Origin: Clostridium sartagoforme
GTDB taxonomy: Bacteria; Bacillota; Clostridia; Clostridiales; Clostridiaceae
Assembly (NCBI RefSeq): GCF_004794105.1
Contig: NZ_SRYR01000008.1
Coordinates: 51,707-115,706, forward strand
Length of the DNA: 64,000 nt
Direction: 5' to 3'
Shown here: piece by piece, positions 56,105 through 63,960 of the stretch
Position numbering within the stretch: the stretch's first letter is position 1
How the letters are laid out: the number at the start of each line of letters is the position of its first letter
Made by a program: the position numbers and the translations under genes
Notes under the pieces: model-generated
Told to the model about the DNA's origin: nothing
Database searches by the model: none
Seen by the model: only the letters and a program-made list of their open reading frames with translations

Positions 56105-56479
56105 ATACATTCACCTCTAAACTTATATTATTAATTAAATTATATAGTATATATAAACTTATTACAAGTTATATTTACCTCTATAATTACATTTTAATAC
56201 TTTTTCTCAATAAAATTGATAATTATTTATGGAGAAAAGCCCTTCCTTAATATTATTTACATTTTTTTCTTATTTTATTAATATATTTTTAATAAAATTA
56301 CTTTACTATAGTATAGTATTCCCCTAAAATTAGTAGACAAGCCATTCTACATTTTTTTGCTATTTTTTTGGAAATTTGCTTAAATTACCTTGACTTTTCT
56401 AAATTATGGGAGTATATTGTATTTATAAATGAATAATTTTAAAGAATATGTATTTTTTGAAAAAATTTAAGAATTTCTA
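56105..56479. other. intergenic, no gene seen
   Basis: About 375 AT-rich bases between the DUF1836 gene and the abrB promoter on the divergent strand. Regulatory sequence of both is expected here; nothing definite was recognised. Confidence 0.4.
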
Positions 56480-56508
56480 TTGACTTTAAATTACATTTTT
56501 AGTAATAT
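56480..56508 (+). promoter_or_regulatory. abrB promoter
   Basis: TTGACT (56480-56485), 17-base spacer, TAATAT (56503-56508). The start would be near 56515, directly before the Spo0A box. Confidence 0.75.
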
Positions 56509-56521
56509 TGACGGTGCAAGA

Positions 56522-56528
56522 TGTCGAA
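56522..56528 (+). promoter_or_regulatory. Spo0A box of abrB
   Basis: TGTCGAA, a perfect 0A box, just downstream of the likely start site. Spo0A represses abrB from the same place in Bacillus subtilis. A weaker TGACGGT lies 13 bases upstream and could be a second half. Confidence 0.75.
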
Positions 56529-56552
56529 ACTTGTTTTAAGGAGGAATGTGTA

Positions 56553-56792
56553 ATGAAATCAACTGGAGTTGTAAGAAGAGTAGATGAACTTGGAAGAATT
56601 GTTATTCCAATAGAATTAAGAAGAACTTTAGATATCGCAGAAAAAGATGCGTTAGAAATCTATGTAGATGGTGAGCAAATCATATTAAAGAAATATGAAC
56701 CTGCTTGTATATTCTGCGGAGATGCAAGAGATGTGGTTAACTACAAAGGTAAGAACATCTGTAAAAATTGCTTAAATGAATTAAAGAAATAA
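56553..56792 (+). CDS. abrB: AbrB/Abh-type transition-state regulator
   Basis: 79 aa. The N-terminal swapped-hairpin DNA-binding domain reads MKSTGVVRRVDELGRIVIPI and ELRRTLDIAEKDALEIYVDG. The C-terminal half has CIFCG and CKNCL, a zinc-ribbon-like pair found in clostridial AbrB proteins. It represses stationary-phase and sporulation genes during growth. The longest frame starts at 56508, but AAGGAGG is 8 bases before the ATG at 56553. It lies tail to tail with rsmI and trmN6-like, as in Bacillus. The Spo0A box in its leader shows how it is turned off. Confidence 0.93.
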   Translation: MKSTGVVRRVDELGRIVIPIELRRTLDIAEKDALEIYVDGEQIILKKYEPACIFCGDARDVVNYKGKNICKNCLNELKK

Positions 56793-56802
56793 TAATTTAA
56801 GC

Positions 56803-56836
56803 TTAAAACCCCTATAATTAATTTATAGGGGTTTTA
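56803..56836. terminator. bidirectional terminator of abrB and rsmI
   Basis: TTAAAACCCCTATAA / TTATAGGGGTTTTAA perfect stem lying between the converging stops. Confidence 0.85.
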
Positions 56837-56879
56837 AAATTTAATCAACATATTTTTTATTATATTTTTGTGAACATAA

Positions 56880-57725
56880 TTATAAATTAGTTGAATATTT
56901 ATAAACATCCTTTTTAGCTAATCCTCTTTCTTTAGCCACAAGCTTTATAGCTTCCTTCTTATTTATCCCTTCAGATATAACCTTTTCTAAATGTTCTTCA
57001 ATACTTAAATCTATCCACTGAGATTCCTTTTCTGCCTTAATGTCTTCATCAGATTTCCCTGAGATAACAAGTACAAACTCACCTCTTGGTCTATTTTCAG
57101 TAAAGTAATTTATTGAATCAGTTATACTACCTCTAAAAATCTCTTCATGAAGCTTCGTAAGTTCTCTACATGCAGCAATACTTCTATCTCCTAGGTTATC
57201 TAATAAAAAGCTTAGAGTATTAAGTAATCTATGAGGAGCCTCATAAAAAATCAAAGTATCTCTAGCATTTTTAACTTCTTCTATAACAGGAATTCTATCC
57301 TTATTCTCTCTTGGAAGAAACCCTCTAAATATAAATTTCGTTGTATCTAGTCCAGAATAAACTAGTGCTGTTGTTATTGCTGTCGCCCCTGGTAATACTT
57401 CAAAAGGTATTCCTTCTTCTATGCATTTTTCTACTATAATGCTTCCAGGATCAGATATTCCAGGTGTGCCTGCATCTGTTATTATAGCAATATTAATACC
57501 CTTCTTAAGCTTTTCAATTATATTAGAGCTTTTTCCCTGTTCATTATGTTTATGATAACTAAATAAACTCTTCTTAATTTCAAAATGATTAAGTAGTTTT
57601 AAGCTTTGTCTCGTATCTTCTGCTGCTATTTCATCTACTGATTCCAATACTTCTAAAGCCCTTAAGGTAATATCCTTTAAATTCCCTATAGGAGTTGGAA
57701 CTAAATATAGCTTTCCTAATTCCAT
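56880..57725 (-). CDS. rsmI: 16S rRNA 2'-O-ribose (C1402) methyltransferase RsmI
   Basis: 281 aa. A tetrapyrrole-methylase-like fold with GKLYLVPTPIGNLKDITLRALEVLESVDEIAAEDTRQSLKLLNHF, ITDAGTPGISDPG and PGATAITTALVYSGL. The C-terminal HTH-like segment is KKEAIKLVAKERGLAKKDVYKYS. It methylates the 2'-O of C1402 in 16S rRNA using SAM. It starts 2 bases after the trmN6-like gene with the ribosome site inside that gene. The same neighbours occur in Bacillus (yabB-yazA-yabC), with the GIY-YIG gene yazA missing here. Confidence 0.95.
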   Translation of the reverse strand: MELGKLYLVPTPIGNLKDITLRALEVLESVDEIAAEDTRQSLKLLNHFEIKKSLFSYHKHNEQGKSSNIIEKLKKGINIAIITDAGTPGISDPGSIIVEKCIEEGIPFEVLPGATAITTALVYSGLDTTKFIFRGFLPRENKDRIPVIEEVKNARDTLIFYEAPHRLLNTLSFLLDNLGDRSIAACRELTKLHEEIFRGSITDSINYFTENRPRGEFVLVISGKSDEDIKAEKESQWIDLSIEEHLEKVISEGINKKEAIKLVAKERGLAKKDVYKYSTNL

Positions 57726-57727
57726 AA

Positions 57728-58477
57728 TTATTTCTCCCTTCCATATATTTTGTTTATTTCTTCAGAATAAGTTCCATCTTCATTATAAACATATATAGGT
57801 TTTTCCCACTTCAAATATGCTCCACCATCTCTTTGACCTTCTACTAATACAATATTAGGTGCTTTATTTATATTTGGTTGAACCATTTGAACTCTTTTAG
57901 GTTCTATCTTATATTTTCTCATTAACTCAAAAATATCAATTAACCTTTCAGGTCTATGTACAATAAACATTCTTCCATTATCCTTTAGAAGCTTCCTAGA
58001 TGCTACTATTACATCCTCTAAGCTACACATTATTTCATGCCTAGCAATTGCTAGCTTATCATCTAAATTAACTATACCAGAGTTATTTAATTTATATGGT
58101 GGATTAACTGTTATTACATCAAAAGTACCTAGAGAACTTAAATACTTTAAATCCTTCAAATCAGCATTCTTAAAACTAACAACATCTTCTATTTCATTAT
58201 ACTTGCTACTTCTTATAGCCATCTCTACCATATCTTCTTGTATTTCTATTCCTACTACTTCCTTAGGTTTATATTTTCCATATATTAAAAAAGGAACTAT
58301 CCCCGTTCCAGTACATAAATCTATAACTCTATGCTTATTCTTTACATTTGCAAAGTTTGAAAGCAGTACTGCATCTATTCCAAATCGGAATCCTTGTTTT
58401 TTTTGAATTAGATATAAGTTATCTAATTGTAAATCATCTATGGCTTCATCTGATAATAACTCTATATTTTTCTTCAT
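57728..58477 (-). CDS. tRNA1(Val) adenine-37 N6-methyltransferase-like (YabB/TrmN6)
   Basis: 249 aa. Class I methyltransferase with a SAM motif VIDLCTGTGIVPFLI and the adenine-N6 catalytic motif VNPPYKLNNSG. The N-terminal part QKKQGFRFGIDAVLLSNF is typical of YfiC/TrmN6 and YabB. It likely modifies a tRNA adenine, but the target is unproved in clostridia. It is the first gene of the two-gene unit with rsmI; AGAGGT lies before the ATG. Confidence 0.88.
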   Translation of the reverse strand: MKKNIELLSDEAIDDLQLDNLYLIQKKQGFRFGIDAVLLSNFANVKNKHRVIDLCTGTGIVPFLIYGKYKPKEVVGIEIQEDMVEMAIRSSKYNEIEDVVSFKNADLKDLKYLSSLGTFDVITVNPPYKLNNSGIVNLDDKLAIARHEIMCSLEDVIVASRKLLKDNGRMFIVHRPERLIDIFELMRKYKIEPKRVQMVQPNINKAPNIVLVEGQRDGGAYLKWEKPIYVYNEDGTYSEEINKIYGREK

Positions 58478-58591
58478 AATTTACCTCTACAATTTAAATT
58501 ATATTTATCTTTATTATAAGTAATTTAAAATAAAAAAAATATTATTTTTAATGAATAAATCCTACTAAATTATAGCATAATATTCTTGTAA

Positions 58592-58626
58592 CATAAAATG
58601 AACCCCGCCTTTAAAAGACGGAGCTC
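58592..58626 (-). terminator. terminator of the NlpC/P60 gene
   Basis: GAGCTCCGTC / GGCGGGGTTC 10-bp stem (three G-U pairs) followed on the minus strand by ATTTTATG, about 28 bases after the stop. Confidence 0.75.
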
Positions 58627-58653
58627 ATATTTAATTAATTATTAACTTCTTAA

Positions 58654-59865
58654 TTAAAGTATTCTTCTAGCACCATAGAAACCTTGAATAGGTGATACTT
58701 TTACACCTTCTCCTGGTTGAGGAGCATGTATATATTGGCCACCGCCAACATATATTCCAACGTGACCTAAATCATAAGTAAATACTAAATCTCCTAGTTG
58801 TAAATCACTATAAGAAACTGGCACCCCTTGGCCGTATTGACTCCAAGTAGTTCTAGTAATTTCTATTCCTGCTGCATGTCTATACACATAGCTTGTAAAG
58901 CCTGAGCAGTCAAAGGCATTTGGACCAGTTGCTCCATAAACGTATTGAGTACCAATAAGTGTATAAGCAAAGTCTACAATAGCATTACCTGTAGCTGAAG
59001 AACTTTGACCTCTATTTGGTCTATTTGCAGCTTCTTGTTGAGCTTGTAACTCTTCAACTTTTACTTTTGCACTTTCTATAGCATTATTTACTTCTTCTAT
59101 AACAGTTGGACTCTTAAGTTGATTATCTCTAATGCTTCTTAATTGGCTTATAGCGCTTTTAAGACTTTCAAGATCATTAGAAGATCCAAGTATTGAAAGT
59201 TGTGGATCAACTAAACTTCTTTCAGCAACAGATAAGTATTCTGCATCAAACTTGCTTTGCTCTTCTTTAACTGTTGCAATAAGTTCTTCTTGTTCCTTTT
59301 TCTTATCTTCAAACTCAGCTAATGCTTTATTTGTTTCTTCAGTAAGCTTAGCTATTTCATTAGATTTATCTTGTAATGATACAACCTTTTCATCTAATTT
59401 TTCTTGCTTATCTGTTAACTCTTTTACTATTTTCTTGTCTATATTTATAAGTCTACTAGCAGAATCTATCTTAGATATAAGATCACTAAAGCTTTCAGCG
59501 CTAAATAATAAAGTTATATAACTTCCTTGTCCGCCTGATTTGTATAACTCTCTTAATCTTTTTCCTAAGACTTCCTCTTGCTCTTCAAGTTCTACCTTTG
59601 AAGCTTCAATTTCTTTCTTAGTATTTTCAATTTCTACCTTAATAGAATCCATTTCTGCTTGCTTCTTTTGAACATCTTCAGCTAATGGAGCTATTTCTTC
59701 ATTTAATTTATATATTTCACCTTGTATATCGTTTATCTTACTGTTTAATTCTTCATACTTTTGTTGGCTTTCTATAACTTCCTCATTAGGAGTAGCAAAA
59801 ACTGGCGTTATAGAAGTTAATGTTAAAGCACCTGCAATAACAATTGATAAAATCTTCTTTTTCAT
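58654..59865 (-). CDS. secreted NlpC/P60 peptidoglycan endopeptidase with coiled coil
   Basis: 403 aa. A signal peptide (1-25, cut after VFA) leads to a long coiled coil (about 28-275) rich in Glu/Lys heptads, a low-complexity linker and an NlpC/P60 domain (about 290-403). The domain has the catalytic Cys in NAFDCSGFTSYVY and His in LGHVGIYVGGGQYIHAP. This is the CwlO/RipA/PcsB architecture, in which FtsEX activates the hydrolase; ftsE and ftsX are in this window, so a functional link is a reasonable inference. The start ATG has no adjacent ribosome site: GGGGGA is separated from it by a 16-base hairpin. Confidence 0.92.
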   Translation of the reverse strand: MKKKILSIVIAGALTLTSITPVFATPNEEVIESQQKYEELNSKINDIQGEIYKLNEEIAPLAEDVQKKQAEMDSIKVEIENTKKEIEASKVELEEQEEVLGKRLRELYKSGGQGSYITLLFSAESFSDLISKIDSASRLINIDKKIVKELTDKQEKLDEKVVSLQDKSNEIAKLTEETNKALAEFEDKKKEQEELIATVKEEQSKFDAEYLSVAERSLVDPQLSILGSSNDLESLKSAISQLRSIRDNQLKSPTVIEEVNNAIESAKVKVEELQAQQEAANRPNRGQSSSATGNAIVDFAYTLIGTQYVYGATGPNAFDCSGFTSYVYRHAAGIEITRTTWSQYGQGVPVSYSDLQLGDLVFTYDLGHVGIYVGGGQYIHAPQPGEGVKVSPIQGFYGARRIL

Positions 59866-59894
59866 AAGTGTTTGGTCTTTTTAGACCATCCCCC
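59866..59894 (-). promoter_or_regulatory. leader hairpin between Shine-Dalgarno and start codon
   Basis: In the RNA, GGGGGA (59894-59889) is followed at once by UGGUCUAAAAAGACCA (59888-59873), a perfect 6-bp stem with a 4-base loop, then 7 bases and the AUG. With the stem formed, the ribosome site is brought to a normal 7-base spacing; unfolded, it is 23 bases away. Confidence 0.6.
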
Positions 59895-59916
59895 TCTCCC
59901 TATACGACTCTTTACC

Positions 59917-59945
59917 ATTATAACACTTATGGAAAGCTTGGACAA
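59917..59945 (-). promoter_or_regulatory. sigma-A promoter of the NlpC/P60 gene
   Basis: Minus-strand TTGTCC (59940-59945), 17-base spacer, TATAAT (59917-59922). It gives a leader of about 45 bases that begins just ahead of the hairpin. Confidence 0.7.
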
Positions 59946-60106
59946 TGGTAAATTTTTAAAATCGAGATATTTAGAGCATGTAAATGTATTCTATACATAT
60001 TCAGGTTAATTAATCCTTATTAAAATATTTTAAATAAACCCTTATATTTAAGTATATTTTAATAATTATTAATTTATATCTACATTTTTCATATAGTAAG
60101 ATTAAT

Positions 60107-60412
60107 TCAAATATTTCTATATTTTTTTAATATAATTTTTTGAATTACTGACACAGCTACTATCATAATTATGTACAAAACAATCAATATCCTAGACTTA
60201 TCTAATAAGAATATATCTAAGAGTCCTAATATAAGACCTGTTGATCCTATAACTAAATTAAATATACCATTATATTTCATAAACTTTTCAGAGTCTTTAT
60301 ATACTCCACTTTCTTTAAAGTAAACTTGCATCTTCTTACTTAATAATGAAACTAACCCCATGAATATGAAACCTAAACTACCTAAAATTAAAACTACACT
60401 TGTAATTTTCAC
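60107..60412 (-). CDS. small three-helix membrane protein
   Basis: 101 aa, reminiscent of DUF3784-type proteins but not assigned with certainty. Three hydrophobic helices lie at about 5-25, 50-68 and 73-92, with a basic end ILKKYRNI. Between the first two is a charged loop (SKKMQVYFKESGVYKDSEKFMKY). The start is GTG at 60412 with AGGAGG 7 bases upstream. No operon partner; upstream is the divergent tRNA-Pro gene. Confidence 0.6.
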   Translation of the reverse strand: MKITSVVLILGSLGFIFMGLVSLLSKKMQVYFKESGVYKDSEKFMKYNGIFNLVIGSTGLILGLLDIFLLDKSRILIVLYIIMIVAVSVIQKIILKKYRNI

Positions 60413-60522
60413 ATTTATTCCTCCTAATATAATACTTGCCTTATTTTATGTCTTTTAAACATTCATTGTTAAATATTTTATCAATATTACTATCCAATGT
60501 AAAATAAATTTATGCTAAACTG

Positions 60523-60551
60523 TTGACACAAGTAAAGATTGTTACTATAAT
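60523..60551 (+). promoter_or_regulatory. consensus promoter of tRNA-Pro
   Basis: TTGACA (60523-60528), 17-base spacer, TATAAT (60546-60551), both perfect. The start lies about 5 bases before the mature tRNA. Confidence 0.9.
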
Positions 60552-60563
60552 TATAATGTACTT

Positions 60564-60639
60564 CGGGGTGTGGCGCAGATGGGAGCGCGCGTGGTTTGGG
60601 ACCATGAGGTCGCAGGTTCAATCCCTGTCACCCCGACCA
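60564..60639 (+). tRNA. tRNA-Pro (UGG)
   Basis: 76 bases including the encoded CCA. The acceptor stem CGGGGTG pairs with CACCCCG, the D-stem is GCGC/GCGC, the anticodon stem is CGTGG/CCATG around the loop TTTGGGA (anticodon TGG), and the T-arm contains GGTTCAATC. A stand-alone gene with its own promoter and terminator. Confidence 0.97.
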
Positions 60640-60645
60640 CAGCAA

Positions 60646-60678
60646 AAAATCTTCTCAAATATTGAGAGGATTTTTTTT
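60646..60678 (+). terminator. tRNA-Pro terminator
   Basis: AAATCTTCTCAA / TTGAGAGGATTT stem followed by TTTTTT. Confidence 0.85.
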
Positions 60679-60787
60679 ATACCCTTATAAAAATTTTAGT
60701 CTATATTCTATCCTAAAATGGTAAGATTATAAACATACCTAAAAAAGAATTAGTTTAGCCTAATAAAGCATCATTAATAAAATTATA

Positions 60788-60925
60788 TTATTTGCAATCT
60801 AAATAGTCTTTAAATTCTTGAAACTCATCACTAAAGCCTATAGAATTACAAAGAATTAATATAATTGGAATTATTGAAATATACGTACAATAAACTAATA
60901 TCCACATAACTCCTATCCCCTTCAT
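60788..60925 (-). CDS. possible 45-aa single-helix membrane protein
   Basis: Frame starting MKGIGVMWILVYCTYISIIP followed by IILILCNSIGFSDEFQEFKD and a short end. One membrane helix (about 7-28) is followed by an acidic tail. AAGGA lies 7 bases before the ATG at 60925. No homologue is recognised and no terminator is evident, so it may be a real small gene or a chance frame. Confidence 0.4.
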   Translation of the reverse strand: MKGIGVMWILVYCTYISIIPIILILCNSIGFSDEFQEFKDYLDCK

Positions 60926-61239
60926 ATATTCGTCCTTAAAACATTATATGGAGATATAAAGGATATTGTTATTCTTTTTTAAGACTTTTAACATAGATTT
61001 ATCTTCATATATAAGTTACAATAAATTTTTATATTTTATTAAGTTACATTTCAAATGTAAAATTTTTTAGTTAGATAATTACACTATTAACTTATATATA
61101 AATTAAATTATATATGGGCTTTCAATTAATGTAATTTACTTTCAAAACTATTTTGGGGATTAAAATAACATAGGGTACAAAATATAGATTACTTATTAAA
61201 ACCTATATATTTAGTATATAAAAATGGAGGAATAATAAA
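60926..61239. other. intergenic, no gene seen
   Basis: About 310 AT-rich bases between the possible small gene and the HAD gene, presumably including the HAD promoter. No clear element was recognised. Confidence 0.4.
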
Positions 61240-61881
61240 ATGAATAATATAAAAGCAGTAATATTCGATTTAGATGGAACTCTTATTGACTCCATGGGAA
61301 TATGGACTCAAATAGATGAAGAGTATTTAAAAGGATTTGGATATGAAGTTCCTGATAATCTACAAGAGGAGATAACTCATCTTACCCTTACAGAAACAGC
61401 TGTATATTTCAAAAAAATGTTTAATATAGATAATGAAATAGCGGATATAATAGATACTTGGCATAATATGGCCCTAGGTCATTATTCTAAAACTATTAAA
61501 CTTAAGGATGGCGTTGTACCATACCTAAATCACCTAAAAAATAATGGAATTAAAATTGCCTTAGCTACTAGTAATTCTATTCCATTATTAGAAGCTACAC
61601 TAAAGAATCATGAAATTTACCATTACTTCGATGCTATAACTACTACTGAAGAAGTAAATAAAGCTAAAAATTATCCTGACATATATTTATTATCAGCTAA
61701 AAAATTAGGTGTTAATCCAGAGGATTGTTTAGTTTTTGAAGATATTGTCCAAGCTGTTAAAGGTGCTAAACTCGCTGGTATGACAGTTTATTCTGTTTAT
61801 GATAAGAATTCAGAAAATCAGAAAGAAGATTTAATAAAACTATCTGATAGATATATTCAAAGTTTTAATGAATTACTTTAA
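61240..61881 (+). CDS. HAD-family hydrolase (beta-phosphoglucomutase-like)
   Basis: 213 aa. HAD motif I is IFDLDGTLIDS with the nucleophile Asp, motif II is LATSN, motif III Lys lies near NKAKNYPD and motif IV is LVFEDIVQAVKGAKLAGM. A helical cap lies at about 18-90. This subgroup includes beta-phosphoglucomutases and small phosphate-ester phosphatases; no sugar operon is nearby, so the substrate cannot be named. TGGAGG lies before the ATG. The gene converges on the parvulin gene. Confidence 0.88.
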   Translation: MNNIKAVIFDLDGTLIDSMGIWTQIDEEYLKGFGYEVPDNLQEEITHLTLTETAVYFKKMFNIDNEIADIIDTWHNMALGHYSKTIKLKDGVVPYLNHLKNNGIKIALATSNSIPLLEATLKNHEIYHYFDAITTTEEVNKAKNYPDIYLLSAKKLGVNPEDCLVFEDIVQAVKGAKLAGMTVYSVYDKNSENQKEDLIKLSDRYIQSFNELL

Positions 61882-61887
61882 TTAAAT

Positions 61888-61933
61888 TAATAGGTGGATA
61901 CCAAACACTTAATAAATTTGGTATCCACCTATT
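61888..61933. terminator. bidirectional terminator between HAD and parvulin genes
   Basis: GGTGGATACCAAA / TTTGGTATCCACC perfect 13-bp stem with A and T flanks, placed between two converging stops. Confidence 0.85.
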
Positions 61934-61952
61934 AATAATCTTTTAAGTTATA

Positions 61953-62699
61953 CTATGCTCTAGTAACTCCATGCTTCTTTTCTAACTCTTTAACAACATC
62001 TAGATATTTTCTTTGTTGTGCTTCTTGTAATAAATTATTTATAATTTGAGCTTTAACTTCTTCAAATGGGCTTTCTGATCCATCATTCTTATCTTCTACT
62101 TTAATTAAATGATATCCGAATTGAGTTTGTACTGGCTCACTAACAACATTTAAATCTAAGTTAAATGCAGCTTCTTCGAATTCCGGAACCATCATTCCTC
62201 TACCGAAAGATCCTAAATTACCACCTTCTTCTTTTGAAGGGCATGTTGAATATTTTACAGCAGCTTCTTCAAAAGTTAGTTCATTAGCATCTATTTCTTT
62301 CTTAATTTTATCACATAATTCTTTATCATCTACTAAAATGTGCTTAGCAGTTACTGTAGGAGCTTTAGTAAACTTATCTTTATTAGCATTATAGAAGTTT
62401 AACGCATCTTCTTCAGTTACAGTTACTTCTAATAATAATTTATTTAAAGTAAGTTGAGTTAATATATCTTTTTCTGCTTGCCTTACATTTTCACTATATT
62501 CTTCAGTTTCATCAATCTTTAATTCTTTTCCTAAAATATTTATTAGTTCAAATGATACTAATTGCTCTAATAATTGCTTTTTTGCTTCCTCTGTTGCAAA
62601 GTACGCTCTTCTATCTTCAGGATATCTTGAAATTACATTTTGTAAGTCTGATTCCTTAATTTCTTTTCCTGCTACCGTAGCTAAAATTTTATCTTCCAT
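61953..62699 (-). CDS. cytoplasmic parvulin-type peptidyl-prolyl isomerase
   Basis: 248 aa. An N-terminal helical SurA/PrsA-like chaperone part is followed by the parvulin domain (about 115-210) with AKHILVDDKELCDKIKKEI, STCPSKEEGGNLGSFGRGMMVPEFEEAAF and TQFGYHLIKV. There is no signal peptide or lipobox, unlike PrsA, so it is cytoplasmic. The longest frame starts at 62735, but GGAG is 8 bases before the ATG at 62699 (MEDKILATVAGKEI). It folds or stabilises proteins by cis-trans proline isomerisation. Confidence 0.9.
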   Translation of the reverse strand: MEDKILATVAGKEIKESDLQNVISRYPEDRRAYFATEEAKKQLLEQLVSFELINILGKELKIDETEEYSENVRQAEKDILTQLTLNKLLLEVTVTEEDALNFYNANKDKFTKAPTVTAKHILVDDKELCDKIKKEIDANELTFEEAAVKYSTCPSKEEGGNLGSFGRGMMVPEFEEAAFNLDLNVVSEPVQTQFGYHLIKVEDKNDGSESPFEEVKAQIINNLLQEAQQRKYLDVVKELEKKHGVTRA

Positions 62700-63063
62700 C
62701 AATAATTCTCCTTTAAATTTAAATTTACTATCCAATTCATTATAACAAAGTTTTCTCTAAAATATACTATCTTTGAGTAATTAATATAAAAATATCTAAA
62801 TTGTGTTATTTATTGATAATAATTATTATTAGTATTATAATTAAGTTAATATATAAGTTGTAATAAGTTTATACACCTTATTAATTTGTATTTCATGTGT
62901 AAAATATTCAGGCCATGAAATTAAACACTCAACTTATGTAAAAATTAAAAGATATATATGCTTTCAAGTGATATCGTCTGCTTCAGAATTATTTCCACTT
63001 AAAGTTATATAAGCACATAAGATATAGATTATTTATTGAAACATATATAGAGGAGGTTTTTAT
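62700..63063. other. divergent intergenic region with a Fur/PerR-like site
   Basis: About 360 AT-rich bases between the parvulin and peroxiredoxin genes. The only motif seen is TGATAATAATTATTA at 62814-62828, a 7-1-7 near-palindrome. No gene recognised. Confidence 0.4.
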
Positions 63064-63516
63064 ATGGAAATAGGAAGTTTAGCTCCAGATTTTTCTTTAG
63101 CTGGATCTGATGGAAAAACTCATAAACTAAGTGACTATAAAGGTAAAAAGGTAATTTTATATTTCTACCCTAAAGATAACACTCCTGGTTGTACAACTGA
63201 AGCTTGTGACTTTAGAGATAATATAACTACAATTAATGACTTAAATGCAGTTGTTCTTGGAATTAGTAAGGACAATTTAAATTCACATAATAAATTTATA
63301 GAAAAGTTTAATCTTCCATTTGTTTTACTAAGTGATGAAGATAAGGTTGTATGTGAATTATATGATGTCATTAAAGAAAAGAATATGTATGGTAGAAAGG
63401 CTCTTGGAATAGAAAGAAGTACCTTTATTATTGATGAAAATGGTAACTTGATGAAGGAGTTTAGAAAAGTTAAAGTTAAAGGGCATATAGAAGAAGTTCT
63501 TGAAGCTCTTAAATAA
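63064..63516 (+). CDS. bcp: thiol peroxidase of the peroxiredoxin (Bcp) type
   Basis: 150 aa, standard Bcp length. It shows APDFSLAGSDGKTHKLSDYKGKKVILYFYPKDNTPGCTTEACDFRD, with the peroxidatic Cys in PGCTTEAC (about 43) and the resolving Cys five residues on (about 48), then VLGISKDNLNSHNKF and GIERSTFIIDENG. It reduces hydrogen peroxide and alkyl hydroperoxides with thioredoxin. AGGAGG lies before the ATG. It fits the oxygen-defence theme with the flavodiiron fusion, ferritin-like and hemerythrin genes. Confidence 0.93.
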   Translation: MEIGSLAPDFSLAGSDGKTHKLSDYKGKKVILYFYPKDNTPGCTTEACDFRDNITTINDLNAVVLGISKDNLNSHNKFIEKFNLPFVLLSDEDKVVCELYDVIKEKNMYGRKALGIERSTFIIDENGNLMKEFRKVKVKGHIEEVLEALK

Positions 63517-63536
63517 AATTGCTAATTAAGTTTATT

Positions 63537-63569
63537 AAAAGCTCTCTATTTTAAATAGAGGGCTTTTAT
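63537..63569 (+). terminator. bcp terminator
   Basis: AAAAGCTCTCTATTT / AAATAGAGGGCTTTT stem (one G-U) with TATATA tail. Confidence 0.8.
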
Positions 63570-63615
63570 ATATTGATTATTATGTTTTAATTCATTTATT
63601 ATAAGTTAATAAATA

Positions 63616-63645
63616 AAAAGCACTAACTAAAGTTAGTGCTTTTTC
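63616..63645 (-). terminator. terminator of the rRNA operon
   Basis: AAAAAGCACTAACT / AGTTAGTGCTTTTT perfect stem directly after tRNA-Phe, with T-run ATTTATT on the minus strand. Confidence 0.85.
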
Positions 63646-63647
63646 TC

Positions 63648-63723
<76 letters not shown>

Positions 63724-63731
63724 TTATAAGA

Positions 63732-63847
63732 CCTGGCAACGTTCTACTCTCCCACACAGTCGCCCGTGCAGTACCATCGACGCTGTAGAGCTTAACTTTC
63801 CTGTTCGGAATGGAAAGGAGTGTTTCCTCTACGCCATCATCACCAGA
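63732..63847 (-). rRNA. 5S ribosomal RNA
   Basis: About 116 bases. The ends TCTGG and CCAGG pair, and internal features are typical of Firmicute 5S (GATGGCGTAGAGG near the start, CCGAACAGGAAAGTTAAGC near the middle, AGTAGAACGTTGCC near the end). It lies between 23S rRNA and tRNA-Phe. The exact mature ends are estimated. Confidence 0.95.
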
Positions 63848-63960
63848 TGCTATGATTCTCTAAATCTGTGATTTAGTAAGAATCTTGTACTTCTTTATGA
63901 AGTTCAGAGTGTTCTCTGAAAATTGCATATGAATAATTTTTAACATTTCCAAAATTTATT

